A stretch of DNA of 25,000 bases, from assembly GCA_905221605.1 (NCBI GenBank), contig CAJNDS010000218.1, positions 110,001 to 135,000 on the forward strand, read 5' to 3'. The DNA comes from Symbiodinium natans (Eukaryota; Sar; Dinophyceae; Suessiales; Symbiodiniaceae). Each line of letters starts with the position of its first letter. The first letter of the stretch is position 1. The translations under genes were made by a program, and so were the position numbers. A model generated the notes under the pieces. It worked only from the letters and a program-made list of their open reading frames with translations. It searched no databases and was not told where the DNA came from. Positions 16,480 to 24,965 of this stretch are shown piece by piece.

Positions 16480-17430
16480 CAGAAACCGCAGCAAATGGGA
16501 CTTCAATCCAAAGATGTGACATCGGCTAGCACACAGAATCAGAAGCAAGCCCGAAATCCTAAACCCCGAACCCTAAGCCGTAAGCTCCAAGACGAATCTC
16601 GACTCAGGCCAGAACGCAAGGGGCATTCTCCAAGCGACTGCCTCCAGGCATTTCAAGCGTGGGGCCCAGAGTCTTGACGTTCTGAGGTTCGGGCCGGAGG
16701 GGGGTGGGAGGGCTTGTGGTTTGGGCCATGTTGTAGGGTGCAAGTCTTCGGGTGTAGGCTCAAGTTGTTGGGCTTCAGGCCTGTGGCGAAGCTTCTTGAA
16801 TCCGTGGGCATGCGCCTCCGGGTCGTCCTCCACGGAGGGGATGATCCAAAGGTCTTGCAGCAGCAGCCCGTCCTACACGTGCTGAGGGTTTAGTGGCTTA
16901 AGGGCTCCGGGCCCACACTGAAGTCTAAGCCTGCTTGCAAAAAAACAAAGAGAGAATGCTCCGATGCGTGAGAAGCTGTGCAGGCTTTGTAGCTGTATAA
17001 TCAGACAGGTTCATTCCGACATTCTCATGACCTTCTCCTAAGTATAAAATGCTCGGCAGCACAATCTTAAATGCACACGCGCCTGGAACCATGAAAGGCA
17101 ATGTCTGCAAGGAACTTGGAACGAGCGAGGAAGAGGTACATGCCTTGTCCAAGCCATGGAAAACTCCTAAAAACCCTGTAGCGCCCCAAAACTCCACTGA
17201 AACACGGAAGCCCTGTAGCCCTCACAGCCCAGAAAACCCTACGAGAATCAAATATAGGGCCTAGGGCCTAGAGGATTATAGGAATCATAGTGGTTATAGG
17301 CTTGTTTGATGGATTCGATAGAGTTTCTAGGTTTATAAGACTTAGACCTACACCGCAGGCTCCTCGTCACCAGCGCAGGGGTACACGTCCGCGGCTGCAG
17401 GGGCAGCGCCTGGCGCTGAAGAGGATGCTA
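16480..17430. other. Unique block, no gene recognised
   Basis: About 950 bases, mostly non-repetitive. Open frames reach 90 codons on the minus strand (16925-17197) and 60 to 71 codons on the plus strand; the 16495 frame starts at ATG. None shows a known motif. Confidence 0.4.
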
Positions 17431-17705
17431 AGGTTTGGGGTTTGGGGTTGGGGGTTTAGGGTTTGGGGTTTGGGGTTTGGGGTTTAGGGGTTTAGGGGTT
17501 TAGGGGTTTAGGGGTTTAGGGGTTTAGGGGTTTAGGGGTTTCGGGGTCTAGGGGTGTAGGGGGTTTAGGGGGTTTAGGGGTTTAGGGGTTTAGGGGTTTA
17601 GGGGTTTAGGGGTTTCGGGGTTTAGGGGTTTAGGGGTTTAGGGGTTTAGGGGTTTAGGGGTTTCGGGGTTTCGGGGTTTCGGGGTTTCGGGTTTGGGGTT
17701 TTGGG
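17430..17705 (+). repeat. Octamer telomere-type array (TTTAGGGG)
   Basis: The unit is eight bases for about 210 bases (17483-17691). Most units are TTTAGGGG; TTTCGGGG appears singly and then as a run of three to four at 17661-17691. It is preceded by TTTGGGG heptamers. This is the only large block of this octamer in the window. Confidence 0.95.
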
Positions 17706-18721
17706 TTAACGACTGGGGCTTATGGCTTGGGGCTTAGGGGTTACGGGTTTGGGCTGGTCGGGCTTCAACTTGAACGCTTTAGGGCTTACGGGCTGCTTAG
17801 GGGTTCGGGGCTTCAGGACTTACGGGCTTACGGGTTGCTGTTTGGTTGAGGGAAGGTGAATCTAAGTGCACGAGAATGTTGCATGCATTCGCACCTTCGG
17901 GTTCTTGGTGCCCAAGGATTGCATGTCGAAAGGCAGGAGACTCACGTCTGTGGGAAGTGGGGCAGTGCTGGACAAGTCTGGCCATGATACCTGAGATGAG
18001 CAGATTGCAACCTCGCAAACATGGCCGCGCTATGAACATGTTCTGTTCAGTCTGGAACTCCTCAACAATGGTGTAAGGCGCCTGAGGGTCCTACGTTTGG
18101 GAATCTGAGGGTGGTTCCAACATGCGGCCACAGATGTAAACCTGCGTCTGCACCATGCCGGGAGTTCGGACAGTAGGGGCTGTCGGCATTCACATCTGAC
18201 ATCTCGGAGAATGTTTGCAAACAATGGCAGAAGGTGCTGCCCGCCCGACGAAGAACAATGACTCGTGGCCACGGTGCCTCATAGTTGATGGGACGGCCGC
18301 GCCACGAAGGGCGCACACAGCATGAAATTTCATTTAATGAGTGAAGCCCTTGCGGACTGCCGCTGGGAGCGACAGCTCGGGTGCTCCCTTCGAGCGCAAA
18401 GTGCACCTCCACATGCGCAAGCCCTTGCTGGAGGGTCACCGCTGGGAGCCTTCCCATTCTGCGTCTCAGCGATAGACTCACGCACCAAACTTTTCCACCC
18501 CATCCTGAGCTGGAGCCCAGGACAGCTTGGCAACAGCTCGACCACAGCCCTTCACAAAGGCGCGTGCTGGGCTTCAGCGAAATGTGATGCTCACAGTGGT
18601 GGCGCAGATGCTAGGCGCGTGCTGGGGGGCCTCTATGTGGCGCGTCCCAAGTGGTTGGTAGCCAACCCTGTGCTCAGTTGCGATTTGCTGTCATCCGAAA
18701 GTCCAAAAGATGCGCACGGGG
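17706..18721. other. Unique block, no gene recognised
   Basis: About 1 kb. The first 120 bases are decayed G-strand repeat. Open frames include 139 codons on the minus strand (18062-18481) and 136 codons on the plus strand beginning at ATG (18322-18732). They overlap in opposite directions, so at most one could be real. No motif was recognised. Confidence 0.4.
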
Positions 18722-18772
18722 TGAGGGTTTAGGGCTTAGGGTTTAGGGTTCGGGGTTTCGGGGTCTCGGGCT
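18722..18772 (+). repeat. Telomere-type array, G-strand, short and decayed
   Basis: TTTAGGG and CTTAGGG, then TTTCGGGG variants. Confidence 0.8.
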
Positions 18773-18851
18773 GTTGGAGTATCAGGGCTACTTTGTGCAG
18801 GCTGTACAGGTTAAAAATGATTGGGGACTGACTGAATTGAGACTACTAGAC

Positions 18852-19040
18852 CTCAAACCTTGACCCTCAGCCCTACACCTCAACCCTAAACCCTAAACCC
18901 TGAACCGCAAAAGAAGACCAAGAATTTGAGAAGCCAACAAGCACGTGCAAAAGCATGACCTGTCACAGCGGCCTCAAAACCCTAAAACCTAGACCCTGAA
19001 CCCTAAACCCTAGACCCCAGACCCGAGACCCTCAACCCTA
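18852..19040 (-). repeat. Decayed C-strand telomeric tracts
   Basis: Two small tracts (about 18852-18906 and 18975-19040), separated by 70 unique bases. Confidence 0.7.
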
Positions 19041-19142
19041 GCCACGCCTTTTCCCGGCACCGCCGGAGCGCCCCGGTTCCTTGCGGTGTCTCTCGGGGCA
19101 TCAGGACTGGGGGTCTAGGGGCCTCGAGCTTAGGACGCTTTA

Positions 19143-19218
19143 GGGTTCTAGCCTTTTGAGGGTTTAAGTTTTAGGGTCTAGGGTTTAAGGTTTAAGGTGT
19201 AGGGTTTCGGGTTCAAGG
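19143..19218 (+). repeat. Decayed G-strand telomeric sequence, left flank of cassette A
   Basis: TTTAAGG, TGTAGGG and TTTCGGG units immediately upstream of the cassette. Confidence 0.75.
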
Positions 19219-19221
19219 TTT

Positions 19222-19341
19222 CAAGTTCAGCATCTCACTTTGAATGTTTTCACTGTCCACCCGCCCAAAGAATCCCATAACATTCAGAAAGTACAAAGTT
19301 TAATCTCTCCATTCCCAGCGGTTGTTATGTATGAAAGAGAG
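19222..19341 (+). mobile_element. Telomere-embedded cassette A (short form)
   Basis: A non-telomeric segment of about 120 bp inside G-strand repeats. Its start (TTCAGCAT) and a 29-base block at 19262-19290 beginning CGCCCAAAGAATCCCA match 22478-22506 at 27 of 29 positions. Its end, TTATGTATGAAAGAGAGG (from 19325), matches the end of cassette B at 23989-24006. Both cassettes are followed at once by TTTAGGG repeats. I read these as two copies of one element resident in telomeric DNA. No coding capacity; no family recognised. Confidence 0.65.
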
Positions 19342-19475
19342 GGTTTAGGGTTTAGGGTGTAGGGCTGAGGGCTTAGGGCTAAGCGCTCAAGGCTTAGGGT
19401 TTAGGGTTTAGGGCTCTAGGTTCCAGGGTCCAGGGTTTAGGGTTTAGGGTTTAGGGTTGGGTTTAGGGTTTTGGG
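19341..19475 (+). repeat. Telomere-type array, G-strand, right flank of cassette A
   Basis: TTTAGGG with TGTAGGG, CTTAGGG and TCCAGGG variants. Confidence 0.88.
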
Positions 19476-20560
19476 GGCATTCAGGCATGTGGGCATGAGG
19501 GCATTGAAGGCATCAGGGTACGCAAACATCCCAATAGCGATACTTCATTAAAGAGTATACCTTCAAAAATCAGAGTACGGATGTATATTCCTGACTTAAG
19601 GTGTCTTGGGCTCTCTGGGTATTGCGGTCTAGTCTTAAGGCCTTTTTGGGGATTGATTACATTGACTACATTCCAAACCTTGAAAGGCACCCCACCTTGG
19701 CCAGAAAGCCTGACGACTCCTACCTGTCCAAAACCCTGAGCCACAAACCTCCAAGGCAACTAAATGTTAACTTTGAAGTTTTGATGAGATCGGGGCTATA
19801 CTTCCCAAAAAGAAGCTTTAAGAAGAAGTACTTGCTCGGTTTTGAAGGACCTCATAGGAGCCTTTGCAGGGCTTAGGGTTTTGGGTGGCCCAGAAGCCAT
19901 ATTTTTACCATAAGGGTACCCTCTTCGGGGGTTGTAAGGGAACCTAGAACCAAAAAAGGGGCAAAAGGGTAGCACTAGGCAAACCCCAAACCCCGCAACC
20001 CTAAACCCCGACACACCGGCTTCGATGGCCGGGCCGCGGAACGAGGAGCGCTTGGAGTTTGGCGCACGCCGCCTGCAAGCTTCGAGGTCGCAGGCTCAGA
20101 CCGTGTTCAGGCTGCATAGATTGCTGGGCGCTCTGGTGGATTACAGGGGAGTCGGTGGGAATTCAAAGGTTGCATGAGATTTCGCAGGACCCAATGGCTT
20201 CTTATCGGCTTCCAATAGATTTTACAAAACGTCATGGGGCTCCATGACCGTTCATCTCATCTCGCTGGATTGCCAAGGAGATCAGAAGATCCCCTCGGGT
20301 TGCACACCATCTGTGTGTACTCAGTCAGATTCCATGGGATTTTGCCAATTTTGTAAACGTTTGGAGATTGAGAGGCTTTGCAGAAATCTCGTCGACTTTC
20401 AGAAGGTTCCACGAGGCGTCACAACATTCAATCGAACTTTTTCCTAGGCTCCCAGGATCTCAAAGAATTCCATCGGAGCGGTCCCTTCCACTTCCAGAGG
20501 ATCTCATGAACCAATGGAAGTTTCTCGAGGTCCGGTAGGATTTCAATGGAAGTCTCTTTG
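19476..20560. other. Unique block, possibly built from decayed ~21-bp periodic sequence
   Basis: No gene recognised. Between about 20150 and 20560, strings such as CCAATGG, CCAATAG, TCATGGG, GATTTC and GGATTTCAATGGAAG recur at spacings often close to 20-21 bases. That hints at an old minisatellite, but I cannot show it without self-alignment. Frames of 62 to 92 codons in this block carry no known motif. Confidence 0.35.
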
Positions 20561-21350
20561 CAGGATTCCCACACATCTCAGATCCTGGCACGGATTGCAC
20601 AGGCTTTCATTGGCGTGGACACCAACGACCGCCTCATCCATCACGACGTCGTGTTGTTTAACCCCCAATCACGGCGCCTTCGTCTTCGTCAGTGCACACC
20701 CCAAGGCATTTTGGTACACATCTCTCCACTTGTGAGTCCGGCGCGGCTCGCCGACGCTCACCGTGAAGCTCACGTCCTGACAACGGAAATTGCACGAATG
20801 AGAGGCACCCCGCCTTGGTCTGGATGCGTTGGAAACGCACCGGTTTGCCGGCCATGACGCCACAAAAATATGGGGGAGGAGCCCTATCCTGCAGCAGCAA
20901 AATAGGTTCCTCCCCCCGGACTCGAAAGCCCGCAAAGACCCGAAGGTCTTCCACCGTCCCTCTTGCGGGGCTCTGGACACCATCCACCTTGCAGGTCGAG
21001 CAATGCAGCAACGTCGACCATGTCCGTATCTAAGCTATCTCATTTCTTCAGCGAATCTCCAGGACACGTCTATCGACAGCCTTCTCCACGACAGCTAGGA
21101 CTCCTTCAGTATGATGGACCTTGCAAAAGAGTCCGCCCCACAGGTTCTGGCACACATACGACCGAGACGCTGGCCTCGTCTCTCCCTCAATGCAGATGAT
21201 GGGCTTGCCTGCTTTTTTTCTCCGCGCTCCTTTTTCCACCTGCAAGGCCATTGCCATCGTAGGGGCGGGGGGGGGGGGAGTGAAAGGCCCGCTCAACTGG
21301 CATTGCGTCACGCAGAAAATACCTTCAAGACATCAAGATGAGAATTGAAT
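20561..21350. other. Unique GC-richer block with unassigned open frames
   Basis: Two minus frames, 117 codons (20658-21011) and 104 codons (20669-20983), overlap a plus frame of 103 codons that begins at ATG (20546-20857). The two minus frames could together be a frameshifted relic, but I recognise no family in either. A G-run lies at 21265-21279. Confidence 0.35.
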
Positions 21351-21571
21351 CAGCGGAGATGAGAACAGAGATAAAAATGTTAGACTTCGCAACGATTGGT
21401 TACAACATATTAAGAAAGAAACATCTATCAGGGTCAGTTAGATGACATTCACAGACTGTTAGAAAGGCCAAGGATGCCAGGAAGAACAAAGGAGGAACTA
21501 GACTAGGAAACAAAAAGAGCTAATTGATAACTTTCTTGGCCTTAAACAATGTGCGAATTGAAACTCAATTG

Positions 21572-21655
21572 GTTGAAGCTCGACTGACTGTAATTGGTTT
21601 TGATTTATCTTTCGTTGAAATTGAGCTGGCTGTGATGTGTTTCAATTTTTCTTTC
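21572..21655 (+). repeat. Diverged 42-bp tandem duplication
   Basis: Units 21572-21613 and 21614-21655 both start GTTGAA and end TCTTTC, with 30 of 42 positions equal and no indels. In one + frame (21524-21748, 74 codons) they read as a 14-residue repeat (VEARLTVIGFDLSF and VEIELAVMCFNFSF). Confidence 0.7.
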
Positions 21656-22049
21656 TTGCTTGACATTCGAATGATGTTGAGGTCGTGGGCCACTCGACCG
21701 AACTGTGTTCTGGCCAAACTGACTGTGCAGGCGGGAGGCTGTCTGTAGGACCAATGTATCCATCGGGCAAGTTGAGGAAAAGTGGTCAGGAGCCCCAGCG
21801 AGGCCAGCCGTCCGAGACGGCGTCTTGAAGGCTTTCTCGATGTCCAGTTTCCCTGTCTGTAGTTGCCGCACGGCGGGTCCGCCACGAGCGCTCCACACGC
21901 ACAACCACCTCAGAACCAGCAGGCCAGCACAAGAACTACGCCAGGGCTTTCATGACACAATCTACATGGGATGATCTATGAGATGATGTTGGCATTATAT
22001 AATGGCTTAGATAAGGGATTCTGCACGGTACTATAGGAGGGATTTTAGA

Positions 22050-22112
22050 AGGGATGGATGGCGGGATGGACAGGTGGATGGATGGACGCAAGTGTGGATC
22101 AAGGAATGGAGG
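22050..22112 (+). repeat. (GGAT)n-like degenerate tract
   Basis: Repeated GGATGGA strings with substitutions. Confidence 0.75.
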
Positions 22113-22295
22113 GACAAGATGATGCTCGGTGTCCAGGTGCTGTCTAGCTCGCTGCTCCAAACGTCTTCGCGTTTTTAACGTGGGGTTGCAGAGGCGTCGG
22201 GCAGGGAATAATTTCGAGGGGTCAGGGTTTGGAAGTTTTTAGGGCATTGGTCCTGGTCGAGCAGGAAAGTTATGCATGGCTTTGCATTTAAATGA

Positions 22296-22436
22296 AAGGT
22301 CTAGGGTTTAGGGTTTAGGGTTTAAGGGTTAAGGGTTAAGGGTTAAGGGTTAAAGGGTTAAGGGTTAAGGGTTAAGGGTTAAGGGTTAAGGGTTTAGGGT
22401 TTAGGGTTTAGGGTTTAGGGTTTAGGGTTTAGGGTT
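22296..22436 (+). repeat. G-strand telomeric array with TTAAGGG block, left flank of cassette B
   Basis: Three TTTAGGG-like units, then about ten TTAAGGG units (22328-22390, one with an extra A), then seven TTTAGGG units. The same TTAAGGG variant recurs in the array to the right of cassette B (24028-24060). Confidence 0.95.
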
Positions 22437-22513
22437 CAGCATTTCAAGTCCAAGCATTCACTAGTCAAGAAATTACTCGCCCAAAGAATCCCACAACATT
22501 AAGAAAATATTTC

Positions 22514-22527
22514 ACTTATGGCACGAC
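22514..22527 (+). repeat. Direct repeat ACTTATGGCACGAC, left copy
   Basis: Identical over 14 bases to 23498-23511. It could be a target-site duplication, or a microhomology that bounded an insertion of about 970 bases. Confidence 0.6.
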
Positions 22528-22593
22528 TTTTGTAGTGCAAGCAACCTGTCTGTGGTGTGAAAGTTAGTGCTTTCAAAAACGCCTGCACACGAG

Positions 22594-23287
22594 AGTGCGT
22601 AAAAAAGAGGCCTGCGGATATTCAAGGTAACCCCCCCCCCTCCCCCCCCCCCCCCCTTCACCCACAAACCCCCCTCCCCCTCCCCCCCCCCCCCCCCTCC
22701 CTACAAAGAAAGGGGGGGGGGGGGGGCCCCCCCCCCCCCCCCCCCATGCTCAATTCCACATTTCCTCTGCCATGTTTGGTAGGATTCCTATTGCTTTTTA
22801 TTCGGAATCCTTCTAATTTCAAGAGGATTTCTATTAATGTAACAAGATTTCTATTTGCCTTCTTTTTTCGTAGCATTTCTAATCGGACTTCTACTAATTT
22901 TAATAGCAGTTCAATCAATTGTAATAGGAGTTGAACTTAATTCGACAAGGATTTCTATTATTTCAATACGAATCCCGTTAAACCTAATACAAATCTTATT
23001 AGAAGGGATAAAAATCTCATTCATATTATTAGAAATCTTTCAAAAGTAACAAAAACCCGATTAGAATCAAAAGAAGTCCTATTAAAACGTTAATTAAAAT
23101 CAAGTGAAACCCTATTAAGAACACTGTTATTGACCAAGGGGGGGGGGGGGGCTGCCCCCCCCCCCCCTTGAACAAGAGGGGGGGGTGGAGGGGGGGGGGG
23201 GCATTGAGAGAGGGGGGGGGGAAGGGGGTGGGGGGGTGGCTGGGGGGGGGCTGGCTTATGTTCCCGCAGGCCGCAGTGGCGCGCACT
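22594..23287. mobile_element. Foldback element with long, symmetric, diverged arms
   Basis: Elements are mirrored about a centre near 22940. The left arm reads AGTGCG (22594), nine bases, GGCCTGCGG (22609-22617), a C-rich stretch, G15 (22712-22726), C19 (22727-22745), TCAAT, and then an AT-rich part. The right arm, reverse-complemented, gives AGTGCG (23282-23287), nine bases, GGCCTGCGG (23264-23272), a C-rich stretch, G13, C14 and TCAAT. The AT-rich middle (22746-23137) reads GGATTTCTATTA-like on the left and TAGAAATC-like on the right, with about 21-base periodicity. Opposite frames from the two arms therefore give similar Pro/Gly/Leu-rich artefactual peptides. No transposase was recognised. 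Confidence 0.75.
22746..23137. repeat. AT-rich core with ~21-bp degenerate periodicity
   Basis: Strings such as GGATTTCTATTAAT, AAGATTTCTATT, GGACTTCTACTAATTTTAAT and AAGGATTTCTATTATTTCAA recur about every 21 bases; toward the right they appear in complementary form. In translation this gives leucine/isoleucine-rich heptads (GLLLILI) on both strands, which look like membrane helices but arise from the repeat. Confidence 0.6.
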
Positions 23288-23497
23288 ATCCCTGCACACT
23301 GCAATCAATGCAGATGCTCGCAGCTTGTGCAGTGGAGCTCCACGTTTGCAGAGCCTGCAGATTGTTCTGCCGTCCCCCCTGCCTTCCAGCAAATGACTAG
23401 GATGCACAACAGAAGTAGCTTGAGTATACCTCAAACCGTCACAGGCACTAGCCGCAAGAGGCTTGAAAGCTTCCCAGGTCTGATGGGGGCAAGTTTG

Positions 23498-23511
23498 ACT
23501 TATGGCACGAC
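23498..23511 (+). repeat. Direct repeat ACTTATGGCACGAC, right copy
   Basis: Same 14 bases as at 22514-22527. The minisatellite begins at its last bases. Confidence 0.6.
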
Positions 23512-23971
23512 CTTGCCCAGCAAAAAATGACCTTGCCCAACAAAAAAATGACCTTGCCCAGTAAAAAATGACCTTGCCCAGTAAAAAAATGACCTTGCCC
23601 AATAGAAAAATGACCTTGCCCAGCAAAAAAATGACCTTGCCCAGTAAAAAAATGACCTTGCCCAGTAAAAAAATGGCCTTGCCCACTAGAAAAATGACCT
23701 GGCCCAGTAAAAAATGACCTTGCCCAGTAAAAAATGACCTTGCCCAGTAAAAAAATGACCTTGCCCAATAGAAAAATGACCTTGCCCAGCAAAAAAAATG
23801 ACCTTGCCCAGTAAAAAAATGACCTTGCCCAGCAAAAAAATGGCCTTGCCCACTAGAAAAATGACCTGGCCCAGTAAAAAATGACCTTGCCCAGCAAAAA
23901 AATGACCTTGCCCAGTAAAAAAAATGACCTTGCCTGCCCAGTTAAAAAAATGACCTTGACCTTGCCCAGTA
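23508..23971 (+). repeat. 20-22-bp minisatellite with 8-unit higher-order repeat
   Basis: Twenty-two units of the type CCTTGCCCAGTAAAAAATGA. Units differ in A-run length and at CAGT/CAGC/CAATAG/CACTAG. Units 5-12 (from about 23593) and 13-20 (from about 23760) carry the same order of marker variants (CAATAG, then a unit ending TGG, then CACTAG, then CCTGGCCC), offset by about 167 bases. The last units contain small internal duplications (CCTTGCCTGCCC and CCTTGACCTTG). The 21-base period leaves minus-strand frames open (GKVIFLL heptads), which is not evidence of a gene. Confidence 0.95.
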
Positions 23972-24004
23972 ACTTATTAACATTGAAATTATACATGAAA
24001 GAGA

Positions 24005-24181
24005 GGTTTAGGGTTTAGGGTTTAGGGTTAAGGGTTTAGGGTTAAGGGTTAAGGGTTAAGGGTTTAGGGTTTAGGGTTTAGGGTTTAGGGTTTAGGGTTT
24101 AGGGTTTAGGGTTTAGGGTTTAGGGTTTAGGGTTTAGGGTTTAGGGCTTAGGGCTTAGGGTTTAGGGTTTAGGGTTTAGGG
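24005..24181 (+). repeat. Telomere-type array, G-strand, right flank of cassette B
   Basis: About 25 units. TTAAGGG variants lie near the left end, pure TTTAGGG in the middle, and two CTTAGGG units near the right end. Confidence 0.96.
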
Positions 24182-24341
24182 AAGTAGAAAGCTTAAACTC
24201 TTGCCATGACCATCGCCACTACCAGACAAACGCACGCAAGTGCCGCGCGACCGGCACCTCTCTTCCTCACGTAGGCTAGCTAGGCCTTGAGACTCGTCAA
24301 AACCCTGGTCTCCGAAACTCTAATTCAATCCTGGGAGGCGC
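24182..24341. other. Spacer, nothing recognised
   Basis: Unique sequence between the array and a TIR element. No open frame or motif of note. Confidence 0.4.
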
Positions 24342-24458
24342 CAGCTGGGGGTTTCCGAAAATAGGGGTACCCTTTTTGGGGGGCTCCTTTGAAAGGATTA
24401 TATAGTATTCTGCGGTGTATATCATGGGGCGCCATAGTTTCTCGGAAATCCGCAGCTG
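24342..24458. mobile_element. TIR element of the TTTCCGAAA family
   Basis: The left end CAGCTGGGGGTTTCCGAAAA (24342-24361) and the reverse complement of the right end (24439-24458, CAGCTGCGGATTTCCGAGAA) agree at 17 of 20 positions, with looser matching (TA, GG, CC) beyond. About 117 bp, non-coding. The end motif TTTCCGAAAAT-GGGG is shared with the element at 1061-1169 and with the isolated copy at 939. No clear target-site duplication. Confidence 0.6.
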
Positions 24459-24539
24459 CTCTCAGACAGGTGATCCCCATGAGGCGGCAAGAACCTCAAC
24501 TTCGAAACCGAGTGCGGAAGCCTGCAGACCATACTTTGA

Positions 24540-24628
24540 GGGTTAGGGTGTAGGGCTTAGGGTTTAGGGCCTAGGGCTTAGGGCTTAGGGCTTAGGGGGT
24601 TTGGGGTTTAGGGTTTAGGGTTTAGGGT
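24540..24628 (+). repeat. Telomere-type array, G-strand, CTTAGGG-rich
   Basis: TGTAGGG, CTTAGGG, CCTAGGG and TTTAGGG units in mixed order. Confidence 0.9.
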
Positions 24629-24810
24629 AAAGTTACCTTCGGAGGGGAGGGAGGGGGGCTCTAAGCTTCCAGCCCCTTTCCCGCAAACCTAAGCCCCCTA
24701 AGCTCTTGAGTCCCAAACTAAAAGCAGCTAGACCCTAAACCCCACAACGTTTTTTGACAAGATTTGAAACTAACCCCCGCCCAAAGCTGCAGAAAAAGCT
24801 CACAAAAAAA

Positions 24811-24864
24811 CCCTAAACCCTAAACCCCAAACCCTAAACCCTAAACCCTAAACCCTAAACCCCC
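24811..24864 (-). repeat. Telomere-type array, C-strand
   Basis: Seven CCCTAAA units with one CCCCAAA. Confidence 0.94.
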
Positions 24865-24965
24865 ACCCAAGCCTGCGAGGTGTAGGCCAAGCCATAGTTC
24901 GACCGCTCGAGCAGCTGCAGCTCCTCTTGGTGTGCGGGAACTGGGGCTCGGGGTTCGGGATTTCG

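Larger units (their letters stand above)
21351..22295. other. AT-richer unique block, no gene recognised
   Basis: Composition shifts to more A and T than in the neighbouring spacers. It contains the 42-bp tandem duplication and the GGAT-rich tract listed separately. Minus frames of about 100 codons (21565-21904) are unassigned. Confidence 0.4.
22434..24005 (+). mobile_element. Telomere-embedded cassette B (long form)
   Basis: Starts TTCAGCAT directly after a TTTAGGG array and ends TTATACATGAAAGAGAGG directly before another, with the same termini as cassette A but about 1.57 kb long. Between the shared ends it carries a 14-base direct repeat ACTTATGGCACGAC (22514-22527 and 23498-23511) that encloses the foldback structure, and then the 20-22-bp minisatellite. 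The simplest reading is a cassette-A-like element that received a large internal insertion and a minisatellite expansion. Confidence 0.6.

Noticed and set aside
16745-16765. GGCTCAAG as a dinoflagellate spliced-leader remnant
   Set aside because: Only the last eight bases agree and the preceding bases do not fit; expected by chance in 25 kb.
20658-21011. Two overlapping minus frames read as a frameshifted pseudogene
   Set aside because: No homologous family recognised in either frame, so a shared reading across a frameshift cannot be supported from sequence alone.
22855-23304. Leucine/isoleucine-rich peptides that resemble membrane helices on both strands
   Set aside because: Both strands of the foldback give similar peptides because the arms are inverted copies of a ~21-bp AT-rich repeat.
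23448-23792. Minus-strand heptad-repeat proteins (GKVIFLL type)
   Set aside because: They come from the 20-22-bp minisatellite. Unit length varies with A-run length, so the frame shifts between units, and all three frames look alike.
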